Of a stretch of DNA of 64,000 nt, positions 34,873 through 44,147 are shown one piece after another (position 1 is the first letter of the stretch; every line of letters starts with the position of its first letter). A model generated the notes under the pieces. That model was not told where the DNA came from. It did not search any database and saw only the letters and a list, made by a program, of their open reading frames with translations. The position numbers and the translations under genes are program-made. The stretch is from Tepidimicrobium xylanilyticum (GTDB lineage Bacteria > Bacillota > Clostridia > Tissierellales > Tepidimicrobiaceae): contig NZ_FNNG01000004.1 in NCBI RefSeq assembly GCF_900106765.1, positions 62,001-126,000 on the forward strand. Reading direction: 5' to 3'.

Positions 34873-36367
34873 TATTATCTTTTCCCATCCTTCTTTTATT
34901 CTTAGCAAATGTAAATGCAGGTCTAAATTTCAATTTCTGTACAGGAGCTTTTATTACAGTATCCTTTAAATCTCCTTCTTTAATTCCCAAACCAGAATAA
35001 GGAGCTGTATAAGGTACTCCAAAGCTTTCCAGTTTTGCCAAATGGACAAATAACACCACTACACCTAACATCACACCATATAATCCCAATATAGCTGCTA
35101 ATATCATATAGATAAACCTTACGAATCTAAATCCTGAAGCCCATTCATAATTGGGCAAAGCAAAGGCAGAAATAGTAGTTATGGCTACTATGATTATCAT
35201 AAGAGGGCTTACTATTCCCGCTTCTACTGCTGCCTGACCAATTATCAATCCCCCTACTATGCCTATGGTGGATCCTACTGGTCCAGCAATCCTAGTACCC
35301 GATTCCCTTAACAACTCTAAAGTTATCTCCATTAAAAAAGCCTCTACTACTGCAGGAAAAGGCACATTTATTCTGCTAGCCCCTAAATAATAAGTTAGCC
35401 TAGTAGGTATTAGACCTGGATGGAAAGAGGTTATAGCTATGTACAAAGCAGGAGCTAAAGCAGATAAAAAGGCAGCAAAAATCCTTAATACCCTAATAAG
35501 GGATGTGATAGTCCAACGGCTATAATGATCTTCTGCCGATTGAAATATGGTGCCTATGGTGGCAGGAACTATTAATGCAAAGGGAGTATTGTCCACCAAT
35601 ATCCCTACCCTTCCTTCATATATGGAAGCCACTACCGTATCTGGCCTTTCAGTAGCTTCCACTTGGGGAAAAGGAGATAGATAATTATCCTCTATTAAAA
35701 ACTCCAATGTGGAACTATCGATTATGGCATCTATGTCCACCTGTTCAATCCTTTTATTTACCTCTTCTACTATCTTGTCATTTACAATGTCTTCAATATA
35801 CATTATTGCAACATCAGTTTTAGACCTTCTACCTACCTGAACCATTTTTACCTTTAGATTCGGGTCTCTAATTCGCCTGCGAATTAGAGACATGTTAACC
35901 TTTAAAACTTCTCCAAACCCATCTCGAGGTCCTCTAACAACCGTTTCTGCCTGAGGTTCGTTAATACCTCTAGAAGTTCCACCTTTTGCATCTAATATTA
36001 GAGCCATTTTTACCCCTTCTACAAAAAGAACCGTTTGCCCAGACAATATGGCATCTACTATTTTTTCTAATCTATTTTCCTCTTTTATCTCCGCTATGGC
36101 AATGGCTCTATTAGCAAGAGCATTTATTAAATCCTTTTTAAACAATTTTGTATCAAAGTTATAAACATTCTCTTTGGTAAGTAGAAGCTGTATAGCATAT
36201 TCGCTTAATAGATTTTTGTCTACTAGTTCATCTATAAACACTAAGCAAGCTCTTCTCTTTGAATCATCTCCTATTTCTATAAAACGGAATACTACATCTC
36301 CCACATCCTTAAATATTGTTTTTAATTTCTCCACATTGTCATTTAAGTCCTTACTGAGTTCTTCCAT
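34856..36367 (-). CDS. gerA: spore germination protein, GerA family
   Basis: The 503-residue A subunit of the receptor has an N-terminal cytoplasmic domain (about 1-250, with GQTVLFVEG and RGINEPQAETVVRGPRDGF). A membrane domain follows (about 290-440, with TSFHPGLIPTRL and PFPAVVEAFLMEITLELLRESG). The gene order gerA-gerB-gerC with overlaps is a standard tricistronic receptor operon. The germinant it recognises cannot be told from the sequence. Confidence 0.94.
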   Translation of the reverse strand: MEELSKDLNDNVEKLKTIFKDVGDVVFRFIEIGDDSKRRACLVFIDELVDKNLLSEYAIQLLLTKENVYNFDTKLFKKDLINALANRAIAIAEIKEENRLEKIVDAILSGQTVLFVEGVKMALILDAKGGTSRGINEPQAETVVRGPRDGFGEVLKVNMSLIRRRIRDPNLKVKMVQVGRRSKTDVAIMYIEDIVNDKIVEEVNKRIEQVDIDAIIDSSTLEFLIEDNYLSPFPQVEATERPDTVVASIYEGRVGILVDNTPFALIVPATIGTIFQSAEDHYSRWTITSLIRVLRIFAAFLSALAPALYIAITSFHPGLIPTRLTYYLGASRINVPFPAVVEAFLMEITLELLRESGTRIAGPVGSTIGIVGGLIIGQAAVEAGIVSPLMIIIVAITTISAFALPNYEWASGFRFVRFIYMILAAILGLYGVMLGVVVLFVHLAKLESFGVPYTAPYSGLGIKEGDLKDTVIKAPVQKLKFRPAFTFAKNKRRMGKDNNGKQR

Positions 36368-36376
36368 ATTCTCCTC

Positions 36377-36592
36377 CTAAACAACCTTTAAAAATATGAA
36401 TATCATTATTCCAATAATTATGTACAAATAGGAAAATATTCTGACTATCTTACATTCCTTAAAAAAACCCTTAGCCCTATATTTAGGAGCATCTATTAGC
36501 AGTGAAAACAAAACCGTTAACAGGATGACTATTATTGCATACTTATCAAATACGGTTTTCAAAATTAGCATAATTCCATACAAAAAACCCAC
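36377..36592 (-). CDS. small membrane protein upstream of gerA
   Basis: The 71-residue protein has two predicted transmembrane segments (about 15-31 and 50-68) and a short basic loop with DAPKYRAKGFFKECK. It ends 9 bases before gerA and is probably cotranscribed with it. Small membrane proteins occur at this position beside gerA in other clostridia (possibly the CLC_0170 family, not verified). A role in receptor assembly would be inference. Confidence 0.65.
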   Translation of the reverse strand: MGFLYGIMLILKTVFDKYAIIVILLTVLFSLLIDAPKYRAKGFFKECKIVRIFSYLYIIIGIMIFIFLKVV

Positions 36593-36642
36593 CCCCTGTT
36601 ATTATTAATATAATTAACAGAAAGTGGGTTTATTATACACAG

Positions 36643-37500
36643 CTAAAGGGTCTTTGTTACAAAAACATTAGGAACTTTTTTCTCTAACTCCCTTTTACAT
36701 CTATAGAGCTTTTCCTCGTCATCAAATAGGCCAAAAACGGTAGGACCGCTACCACTCATCAAGCTACCTAAGGCTCCAAATTTAATCATATCCTCTTTGA
36801 CCATCTTTACTTGAGGATATTTTGTCATTACCACAGATTCCATTACATTTTCTATACTTTGACCAAGCTTTAAAAGGTTTCCTTCTTCCATGTATTTAAT
36901 TACTTTTTCAATATCAATCCTTTTATGGATCGATTTTAAATCCATATTTTTATATACCCATTCTGTGGATACAGGTATTCCTACATTGGCCAATAATATA
37001 TTGTATCCCGAAAAACCCTTCAATTTAGTTAATTTTTCCCCAATTCCTCTAGCCCAGGCAGTACCTCCCATTATGCAAAAGGGCACATCAGCTCCAATCT
37101 TCTTGCCTATTTCCATCAATTCCTCATCCGATAGGTTTAAATCCCATAATAGATTTAACCCCTTAAGTACTGCTCCTCCATTGGAACTGCCGCCAGCTAA
37201 TCCGGCTGCTATAGGAATTTTTTTATCTATTATTATTCCAACGCCCCTATTTATTCCAGTTTTTTCCCTTATTTTCTCCCAAGCCTTATATACTAGATTA
37301 TTCCTATCTATAGGTACATCCTTATTATTACATTGAATATCTATTCCACTATCCTTGTTTCTAATTACCACCCTATCCTTTAGATCTATCTGCTGCATTA
37401 TAGTATTTATTTCATGGTATCCGTCGTCTCTTTTATATAAAATATCCAAGGCCAAATTGATTTTAGCATAAGATTCTAAGGCTATCTCATTCATTTTCAT
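36643..37500 (-). CDS. ispE: 4-diphosphocytidyl-2-C-methyl-D-erythritol kinase
   Basis: This GHMP kinase of the MEP isoprenoid pathway phosphorylates CDP-methylerythritol. The 285-residue protein starts with ESYAKINLALDIL. The ATP-binding loop is PIAAGLAGGSSNGGAVLKGL (about 91-110). GADVPFCIMGGTAWARGIGE and a C-terminal GSLMSGSGPTVFG complete the signature. Confidence 0.95.
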   Translation of the reverse strand: MKMNEIALESYAKINLALDILYKRDDGYHEINTIMQQIDLKDRVVIRNKDSGIDIQCNNKDVPIDRNNLVYKAWEKIREKTGINRGVGIIIDKKIPIAAGLAGGSSNGGAVLKGLNLLWDLNLSDEELMEIGKKIGADVPFCIMGGTAWARGIGEKLTKLKGFSGYNILLANVGIPVSTEWVYKNMDLKSIHKRIDIEKVIKYMEEGNLLKLGQSIENVMESVVMTKYPQVKMVKEDMIKFGALGSLMSGSGPTVFGLFDDEEKLYRCKRELEKKVPNVFVTKTL

Positions 37501-37552
37501 TCTCCTTTTAGTAAACTAACGGATACATTATACCATAAAACCCTATTTATAA

Positions 37553-39097
37553 CTAGAATTCCATACGGATTTTCTTTTCAATGATTATCTTTTCCCCTGG
37601 CATTAGACTGGAGGGGGAGATGATATTATTCGATTCTATTATCTCTTCAACGGTGGTATTGTACCGTTTAGCTATGTCCCAAAGAATATCATCTTTTTGA
37701 ACCATGTATATTATTATGCTAGGCCAGCTCTTCTTATCGATTAGTTCATCTGTTTCTTCCATTTCACTAATTATTTTTATCTTCCTCTCCCTATTAATAA
37801 ATATATGATTTTTAATGGTTCCACTTATGTGAAGCACCTTATCCTTTAAATTATAATGTAATTCCTCAAGACTCGTATCCGAATTTATTATAATATGACT
37901 ATCTAGTCCTTCAGCGGTAATATAAGATTTAAAAGGCAGCTCCTCCTTAATGGTTCTTATTTCGTCTTCTACATCGTCTTGGTAGTAAATATTAAGAGTC
38001 AATATTCCCTCTACCATCACCTTATCCTCAACATATTGACTATCTACTACTATTGGATAGGCTTCCACCAGATATATTTCCTTGAAGTTAATCACGTTTA
38101 TTTCTTTAGATATACTTTCCTTAACGGTGATATCCTTTATATTCTCCATTATCCTTATTTCTTCCGTCTTTAGATTGATTTTTCTTTCAGTAGAATAAGC
38201 ATCGATAATTACTTCTTTTTCCCTTTGACTATATATTTTAGATTTTATCTTTATCTTCAACTCCAAATCAACTATCTTTAATCTTCCTTCTAAATTCTCC
38301 CTTAATTCAAATTCCCCATTGACCACCTCCATATTCAATTGACATTTTGAGTCGTATTCTATATTGGAAAGTTCTATGAAATGGGTAAATGGTATTTCCC
38401 TTTTTATAGAATTTAGCTTATTCTCCCCAAAATATATGATGGAAGTTTCCACTATTCCAGAAACTATTATCCTATCTGCTGAAATGGAATATTCCTTTTC
38501 ATAGGGATGAAAGTCTAATTTCAAGATTTCTTCAATTTCTGGTTGGTTCTCTCCTACCTCAAAAGCCTCCTTTATCAAAGCATAAGATTCATCCCTTTCC
38601 AATACATCATTATACTGAATCTTCTCCTTCAAAAGCTGAAGGTGGTCATCTCCTACTACCTCTTCAATTATTTCTACCATAACGGTTTCTTCAACTTTCC
38701 CTACCATTTTAACTAAGGCCCTTAAAGAAACCTTTCTTTCATCTTCTAGTTCATATTCTATGTATTCTAAATTAGGTTTTACCTCTCCAGCCATATTTTC
38801 CGCTATTCCATCTATTTCTATCTCTTCCCTAAAATCTTTATTAGTTTCAAGAGTATATATATTTAACTCCTCCTCATTAGACCTATATATTACTTTGAAT
38901 TTTAATAATCCGTTTATCAATATTTTGTCCTTTATTATCTTAGTACTAAGTATTTCAACTTTACCATCAATCCAGAGGATTTCGCCTATTTCAGCCTTAG
39001 TTTGATCTAGGTAAATTTCCGTTTCGATTAAAGACTCTATCTCTTCAAAACCTCTTTGTTCCTCCACCTTTAGAGTGTCTTTGATTATTTCCATCAT
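37553..39097 (-). CDS. SPOCS (DUF3794) and LysM domain protein, probable spore coat or cortex-associated
   Basis: The 514-residue protein is dominated by repeated beta-rich SPOCS/DUF3794 units, spanning roughly residues 20-130, 170-290 and 320-440. It ends with one LysM domain (about 464-508, YMVQKDDILWDIAKRYNTT). SPOCS-LysM proteins are restricted to spore formers and are thought to attach to the spore envelope. There is no signal peptide, consistent with mother-cell cytoplasmic assembly. It lies 52 bases upstream of ispE on the same strand. Confidence 0.85.
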   Translation of the reverse strand: MMEIIKDTLKVEEQRGFEEIESLIETEIYLDQTKAEIGEILWIDGKVEILSTKIIKDKILINGLLKFKVIYRSNEEELNIYTLETNKDFREEIEIDGIAENMAGEVKPNLEYIEYELEDERKVSLRALVKMVGKVEETVMVEIIEEVVGDDHLQLLKEKIQYNDVLERDESYALIKEAFEVGENQPEIEEILKLDFHPYEKEYSISADRIIVSGIVETSIIYFGENKLNSIKREIPFTHFIELSNIEYDSKCQLNMEVVNGEFELRENLEGRLKIVDLELKIKIKSKIYSQREKEVIIDAYSTERKINLKTEEIRIMENIKDITVKESISKEINVINFKEIYLVEAYPIVVDSQYVEDKVMVEGILTLNIYYQDDVEDEIRTIKEELPFKSYITAEGLDSHIIINSDTSLEELHYNLKDKVLHISGTIKNHIFINRERKIKIISEMEETDELIDKKSWPSIIIYMVQKDDILWDIAKRYNTTVEEIIESNNIISPSSLMPGEKIIIEKKIRMEF

Positions 39098-39200
39098 CTA
39101 ACCTCCTCCTATTAAACTACTTTATATATCCTATGAAAAAGTATATGAGTTAATGTCCAAAATGATGAATAATTTTTTGACAGTAAATAGTTTAAATCTA

Positions 39201-39238
39201 TTGACACAAAAATTAATTACTAGTACTATAATAGTACT
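39201..39238 (+). promoter_or_regulatory. speD promoter region with overlapping palindrome
   Basis: TTGACA (39201-39206) precedes TATAAT (39227-39232) by a long 20-base spacer. The -10 box sits in the perfect palindrome AGTACTAT-A-ATAGTACT (39222-39238). Between it and speD, about 130 bases carry two small hairpins: AAAGTTTAT/ATAAACTTT and AGTTTAG/CTAAACT. No known riboswitch was recognised. Confidence 0.5.
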
Positions 39239-39366
39239 GATAAAAGTTTATTAATTATAAACTTTAAGTTTATTGTAGTTAAATATTATTTTTTGTTTTT
39301 GAGTTTAGAATTACTAAACTTTGATGATTTCTTTTCTTTACAATATATTATGAAGGGGGTTGTTAT

Positions 39367-39789
39367 ATGGACAGTAAAAGGTTAGGAAGGCATATTTTAG
39401 TCGAATTCTACAATTGTGATAATGAATTACTAAATGATGCTGGCAAAATAAAAGAATATATGGTGGAGGCTGCAAATGTAGCAAAAGCAACCGTTGTAGA
39501 ATCTATATTCCACACCTTTAACCCTTGGGGAGTCAGTGGTGTAGTAGTGATACAGGAATCCCATCTAACAATCCATACATGGCCTGAATATGGATATGCA
39601 GCTGTAGATTTATTTACCTGTGGTGAAGATGTAGACCCTTGGATTGCCTTTGATTATTTAAAGGAAAAATTTAAAGCGGAAAAAACGGAAACCGTTGAGA
39701 TAAATCGAGGAAATGTTAAAAAAATTTATAATTATTCTCAAGGAAAATATAAGAACATCGTTTTTAAGCCTCAATCTATTGAGGCCTAA
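39367..39789 (+). CDS. speD: S-adenosylmethionine decarboxylase, prokaryotic class 1B
   Basis: This pyruvoyl enzyme makes decarboxylated SAM, the aminopropyl donor for spermidine. The 140-residue proenzyme has the self-cleavage motif [11 protein letters not shown] (about 63-73), where the serine becomes the pyruvoyl group, and VDLFTCG (about 79-85). AAGGGGG precedes the ATG. It is followed 15 bases later by speE. Confidence 0.94.
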   Translation: MDSKRLGRHILVEFYNCDNELLNDAGKIKEYMVEAANVAKATVVESIFHTFNPWGVSGVVVIQESHLTIHTWPEYGYAAVDLFTCGEDVDPWIAFDYLKEKFKAEKTETVEINRGNVKKIYNYSQGKYKNIVFKPQSIEA

Positions 39790-39804
39790 GGAATAGGAGG
39801 GTTT

Positions 39805-40653
39805 ATGATGGAATTGTGGTTTGATGAGATGCATAACAAATATAGTAAGCTTTCCATGAAGGTAAAAGAGCATCTCTGTTCCGTGGAAAGCCCATTTCAG
39901 AAAATCGATGTATTGGATACCTATGAATATGGTAGAGTGCTAGTATTAGACGGATTCATAATGCTCACAGAAAAAGATGAATTCGTATATCACGAGATGA
40001 TAGTCCACACTCCCTTGGCAGTCAATCCAGATATAAAAAAGGTACTGGTAATAGGAGCTGGAGATGGAGGAACTTTAAGGGAGTTAACGAGGTACAAGAC
40101 CATTGAATCCATCGATTTTGTTGAAATAGATAAGATGGTAGTTGAAATTTCTAAGAAATACCTGCCATTTTTGAATAAGGGGTTCGATGATGAAAGAATT
40201 ACTGCCTATTTTAAAGACGGAATAGAATTCGTTAAGGGTAAGGAAAACATATACGACTTAATTATCATAGATTCTACAGATCCAATAGGGCCGGGGGAAG
40301 GACTTTTTACAACGGAATTTTACAATAACTGCTACAAAGCCCTAAATAATAAGGGAATACTGGTAAATCAGTGTGAATCCGCCTTTTATGAAAAAGATAG
40401 AGCTGAATTTGAAAGGGCTATAAAAAAACTTAAAAACATTTTCCCTATAACTGAGGTATATCAAGCTAATATACCTACTTATGCCTCAGGGAATTGGTTA
40501 TTTGGATTTGCATCCAAAAACTACCATCCCATTAAAGATCATAAGCCTGCAGAATGGGAAAAACTAAAATTAGACACAAAATACTATAATAGTAAGCTGC
40601 ACAAAGGTTCATTTTACTTGCCAAACTATATTTTGGATATTCTTGGGAAATAA
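39805..40653 (+). CDS. speE: polyamine aminopropyltransferase (spermidine synthase)
   Basis: The 282-residue enzyme transfers the aminopropyl group from decarboxylated SAM to putrescine. It has YHEMIVHTPL, the SAM-binding VIGAGDGGTLRELTR (about 84-98), a DFVEID acidic strand end, and the catalytic region IIDSTDPIGPGEGLFT (about 152-167). The tandem ATG at 39805/39808 leaves the exact start off by one codon. No speA/speB gene for putrescine supply is in the window. Confidence 0.95.
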   Translation: MMELWFDEMHNKYSKLSMKVKEHLCSVESPFQKIDVLDTYEYGRVLVLDGFIMLTEKDEFVYHEMIVHTPLAVNPDIKKVLVIGAGDGGTLRELTRYKTIESIDFVEIDKMVVEISKKYLPFLNKGFDDERITAYFKDGIEFVKGKENIYDLIIIDSTDPIGPGEGLFTTEFYNNCYKALNNKGILVNQCESAFYEKDRAEFERAIKKLKNIFPITEVYQANIPTYASGNWLFGFASKNYHPIKDHKPAEWEKLKLDTKYYNSKLHKGSFYLPNYILDILGK

Positions 40654-40757
40654 GTCCTATTTACATTTAGTTAAATTTCGACATATAATTATAAGGAAGA
40701 CTTCCAAAAGATCTTTCTTCCCCGTACGAGCAAAAAGCTTGCTCATTTCCCTATTTT

Positions 40758-40778
40758 AATCCGACTTTATGTCGGATT
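40758..40778 (+). terminator. terminator after speE
   Basis: AATCCGAC-TTTAT-GTCGGATT followed by TTTTTCC on the plus strand. A weaker hairpin around GAGCAAAAAGCTTGCTC lies just before it. Confidence 0.8.
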
Positions 40779-40841
40779 TTTTCCTTTTATGCTGAAAATA
40801 TTTAAATATGATATAATAAAGGGGACAAGGAAGGTGAAAAG

Positions 40842-42251
40842 ATGAAAAAGGAAGCAGTCCAGTTCATAGTTAATAAACCTTTTAACGTATCGATACTATC
40901 CATAAAAAAATACCCCATCCACTGGCATGAAGATGTAACTGAAATTCTATTACCCCTTAAGGGCTCTATTGAGGTAAATGCTAATTTCGAGCATATATTA
41001 GTCAAGGAAGGGGATTTCTGGTTTGTAAATAATAAATCGATCCATTCCATACGAAGCTCATCTAAGGCAATAGTAGCAGTATTTCATATCGATCTAAACT
41101 ATTTCGAAAAATATTTTAAATATATTAAGTATATGTTCTTTAGAAACAATATGTACTCCCAAGGCAATACTAGGATAGAAAGCGATAATTATGACGATGA
41201 TATAAGAAAGGGGTATAAAACCAGATTCAGAAACCTATTAGTAAGCGTCCTTACAGATATAACCAGCCAAGACCCACTAGCAGAAGAATTAACTCGAGAC
41301 TCCATGTATCAGTTGGTAGCTTCTATGGTCCAAGAGTTTAATTGGCTCCAGTTCTTAAAAAAGAGCAACGATTTTATTAGTCCTTTACAACTGGACAGGT
41401 ATCATAGAATAGTCAAGTACATAGATGAACATTATCATGAAAAAATTACTCTAGACGACATCGCTAAACAGGAATTCATAACCAAAAATTATTTTTCCCA
41501 TCTCTGGAAGAATTTAAGCCATTTCAGCTTCAATGAACGCCTCAATTATGAACGAACATTAAAATCCGAATTCCTCTTATTATCAACCAATATGAGTATA
41601 GCAACTATAGCAGAAAAATGTGGTTTTTCAGACGTGAAATATTACTATAAGCATTTTAGACGATGGTATGGAGTAAAACCATTAGAACATAAGAAAAGAT
41701 GCCAAGAATATATGGACTCTCAGTTCGATTATGAAGAACTCGACCTTTCCAGCATGGCCAATATAATTAAATCTTATATTAAAGAGATTGTAATACCCGA
41801 TTACTCCCAAGATAATATTTGGAAAACTAGTTACCTATTTGATAATTTTGTTAAGATGAAATATCTGTACAAATTCGATAAAATCACACCACAACCACCT
41901 CCTAGAAGCGTTATAGTCAATGTGCTTAATCCCAGTAATTTCAAGAATAAGGAGGGTAAATTCTATTTTAATTGGCAGAACATCGACCTTTTGGTCAATT
42001 TTAGTGAAACATCCGATTTTAAGATTAATATTAAGCTGGACTGCCAATTTTTAGACGACTTTTCCTATAAAGATATCATACATACCTTTTTAGATTCCTG
42101 TATATATCGCTATAGGATTGTAACCATTGAAAAATGGAATTTTGTAATTAATTATCAAGACGAGAAATCCTTTAATGTGGCAATAGGGATCGGAAACATA
42201 ATTCACGATAAAATTCAAAATGCTAATATTAGGTACTACTTCGAGATATAG
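40842..42251 (+). CDS. AraC family transcriptional regulator with C-terminal extension
   Basis: The 469-residue protein has an N-terminal cupin-like sensor (about 8-90, YPIHWHEDVTEILLPLKGSIEV). An AraC helix-turn-helix pair follows (about 195-290, ITLDDIAKQEFITKNYFSHLW and MSIATIAEKCGFSDVKYYYKHFRRWYGVKP). An extra C-terminal part of about 170 residues (300-469) shows no motif I recognise. No transporter or metabolic gene lies next to it, so its target is unknown. AAGGAAGGTG precedes the ATG. Confidence 0.85.
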   Translation: MKKEAVQFIVNKPFNVSILSIKKYPIHWHEDVTEILLPLKGSIEVNANFEHILVKEGDFWFVNNKSIHSIRSSSKAIVAVFHIDLNYFEKYFKYIKYMFFRNNMYSQGNTRIESDNYDDDIRKGYKTRFRNLLVSVLTDITSQDPLAEELTRDSMYQLVASMVQEFNWLQFLKKSNDFISPLQLDRYHRIVKYIDEHYHEKITLDDIAKQEFITKNYFSHLWKNLSHFSFNERLNYERTLKSEFLLLSTNMSIATIAEKCGFSDVKYYYKHFRRWYGVKPLEHKKRCQEYMDSQFDYEELDLSSMANIIKSYIKEIVIPDYSQDNIWKTSYLFDNFVKMKYLYKFDKITPQPPPRSVIVNVLNPSNFKNKEGKFYFNWQNIDLLVNFSETSDFKINIKLDCQFLDDFSYKDIIHTFLDSCIYRYRIVTIEKWNFVINYQDEKSFNVAIGIGNIIHDKIQNANIRYYFEI

Positions 42252-42270
42252 CATTCAATTGGACAGTAAA

Positions 42271-42295
42271 AAAACAAGACTTCAAGTCTTGTTTT
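42271..42295. terminator. bidirectional terminator between AraC gene and veg
   Basis: AAAACAAGACTT-C-AAGTCTTGTTTT is a 12-bp stem with a one-base symmetric centre, flanked by A and T runs. It serves the two convergent genes. Confidence 0.8.
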
Positions 42296-42562
42296 TTAAC
42301 TTATTTTTATCTGTCTATCTTCATCATCACAGATTGTGACTTCCACAGTTTCCGTCAGTATGTCTGAATAAGTGTAAGAAACTCTTCGAACCATATCGAA
42401 TTGATTACAAATCTTAACTACGAACAAACTTGGATAAGCTTCTTCCAATATACCTTCCCTAATCGTGGTCTTCTTTCTTCCTTTATTTGCCTTCAATATT
42501 ACCTTTTTCCCGACACAATCTTCTACGTTCTTACGGATTTTCGCCAAACTATTCTTTTCCAA
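42296..42562 (-). CDS. veg: Veg family protein
   Basis: A small protein of about 88 residues matching Bacillus Veg: a short N-terminal helix (LAKIRKNVEDCVGKKVILKANKGRKK), then an SH3-like beta core with EGILEEAYPSLFVV and RVSYTYSDILTETVEV. In Bacillus, Veg stimulates biofilm formation. The frame runs back to 42628, but the family length and GGAAGGTGG upstream point to TTG 42562 (or 42565). veg often lies near ksgA and ispE; here it is a few kb away from both. Confidence 0.87.
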   Translation of the reverse strand: MEKNSLAKIRKNVEDCVGKKVILKANKGRKKTTIREGILEEAYPSLFVVKICNQFDMVRRVSYTYSDILTETVEVTICDDEDRQIKIS

Positions 42563-42706
42563 CAAAGTAACCACCTTCCATTGGTTATTCCCTAAAAATA
42601 GGGGAGGAGGAGTGCAAAGAACACTCATGGTTAAATTATATCACAATTTGTCCACCATGTCAAATAAATTAATATTATACTATGAATATGATACTTTGTC
42701 AATCTT

Positions 42707-44047
42707 TTATTGATAATATTCTAAAATCCCTTTTACTACTCCCTCAGCCAGGTCTTCCATGTAGCTATCTTCTAAAAACTTAGCTTCCTCTTCTGGATTG
42801 GATAGATAGCCAATTTCTATTAATAAGGAGCTGGTACTAACGCCTCTGAAAATATAAAAATTTCCCTCTTTTACTCCCCTTATTGGTATCCCTTTATCCT
42901 TTAAGTTCTTCAGAATACAGAAACCTAGCCTTTGACTATCGTAATCCTTCCTAAAATGGAATATTTCACACCCTTTTTGATTAGAGCAATTAAAATAATC
43001 CATATGAATGCTCACAAAAAAATCTGCTTTCAGTTTATTAGCCTCTTCTATCCTATCAGTAATGAGTATGTTTTCATCCTTATTCCTAGTTAAATGAACT
43101 TTCATGCCTAGCTCTTCCAATAGCAGCTTTAGCTTTAATGCAAGTTTAAGGACAACATCCTTTTCTATGAGTCCTATTGAATCTCCTTCAAATCCCTTAT
43201 CATCTCCTCCATGTCCTGGATCTATTATTATTGTTTTCCCATAAAGAGGCTTTTTTATACAGGGAAGCAAATATTTTCTTATTTCTACTCCTGTATAGTA
43301 ATATTTCAATATATCAAAATAGCTATATCCTTGTTGGGCCATTTTATTAGCTCCATATTGGCAAAATCCCAGCCCATGTCCTTTTCCCCTAGTAACAAAT
43401 TTAATTCCCGTTGGAAATATAGCATATCTGGTGGAATTTAAACCTAATAGTCTAGCTAATTCCTCTCCTGAAATTTTTCTACCTGCAACCTTAATTGACA
43501 ACACCCTTCCCCGTTCATCCCTTTCTATGTCTTCTATAAATCCAGCAATCTCAGATTCTACGCCTATATCCATGGAAGGAAACTTTACTTTTAATGCATT
43601 TTCCATTTCATCAAGGCTGAAATCCTTCTCCCTCCTCCAATAGGTGGTATCCTTACAATAATCGCATAAAACCCTTCTAAGATAGACTATCTGATTATCT
43701 ATTACGTTTTCCGAATTCTCCGTACTCCCGCCACAGCATATGTGATATCTTGCATCTATAGGCTTGTCATTAAATAGAATTACCAAACCCTCAGTATCCT
43801 TAACAGCCTCTATTATCTTTTCGGCACTTTCATCCTCCCATATATCTATAAAATCTCCTCCTTCTACCATTGGTTTTTTTACTAAGTTTGTCCTAATTAT
43901 TATTGCCTGAGCCTTTAAAGCCTCTATATGAAAATTAGTATCCATTTCCAAATTCAATAATATGCCAACCATTTTTTCCAGGGACACTTCCATTTCTTTA
44001 TCCTTTTCTATATTTATATATTTAATTTTGAAATCTGTCTCCATCAT
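42707..44047 (-). CDS. SpoIID-like lytic transglycosylase fused to N-acetylmuramoyl-L-alanine amidase
   Basis: The 446-residue protein joins an N-terminal SpoIID/LytB domain (about 20-225) to a C-terminal Amidase_3 domain (about 248-446). The SpoIID part has IEALKAQAIIIRT (Glu42 in the position of the SpoIID catalytic glutamate) and cysteine motifs CCGGSTENS and CDYCKDTTYWR. The amidase part has the zinc motifs IIDPGHGG, IEKDV and FVSIHMD, and the catalytic LIEIGYLSN. In engulfment these two activities belong to separate proteins, SpoIID and SpoIIP. No signal peptide or membrane anchor is visible, which is odd for a peptidoglycan enzyme. Confidence 0.88.
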   Translation of the reverse strand: MMETDFKIKYINIEKDKEMEVSLEKMVGILLNLEMDTNFHIEALKAQAIIIRTNLVKKPMVEGGDFIDIWEDESAEKIIEAVKDTEGLVILFNDKPIDARYHICCGGSTENSENVIDNQIVYLRRVLCDYCKDTTYWRREKDFSLDEMENALKVKFPSMDIGVESEIAGFIEDIERDERGRVLSIKVAGRKISGEELARLLGLNSTRYAIFPTGIKFVTRGKGHGLGFCQYGANKMAQQGYSYFDILKYYYTGVEIRKYLLPCIKKPLYGKTIIIDPGHGGDDKGFEGDSIGLIEKDVVLKLALKLKLLLEELGMKVHLTRNKDENILITDRIEEANKLKADFFVSIHMDYFNCSNQKGCEIFHFRKDYDSQRLGFCILKNLKDKGIPIRGVKEGNFYIFRGVSTSSLLIEIGYLSNPEEEAKFLEDSYMEDLAEGVVKGILEYYQ

Positions 44048-44147
44048 ATTACCCCCTAATCCCTGTTAATACATATTATGAAAATTGATTTAATAGGTGA
44101 TAAATATGGTATAATTAATCTAAGATAAACAAGGAGATGATGTTATT

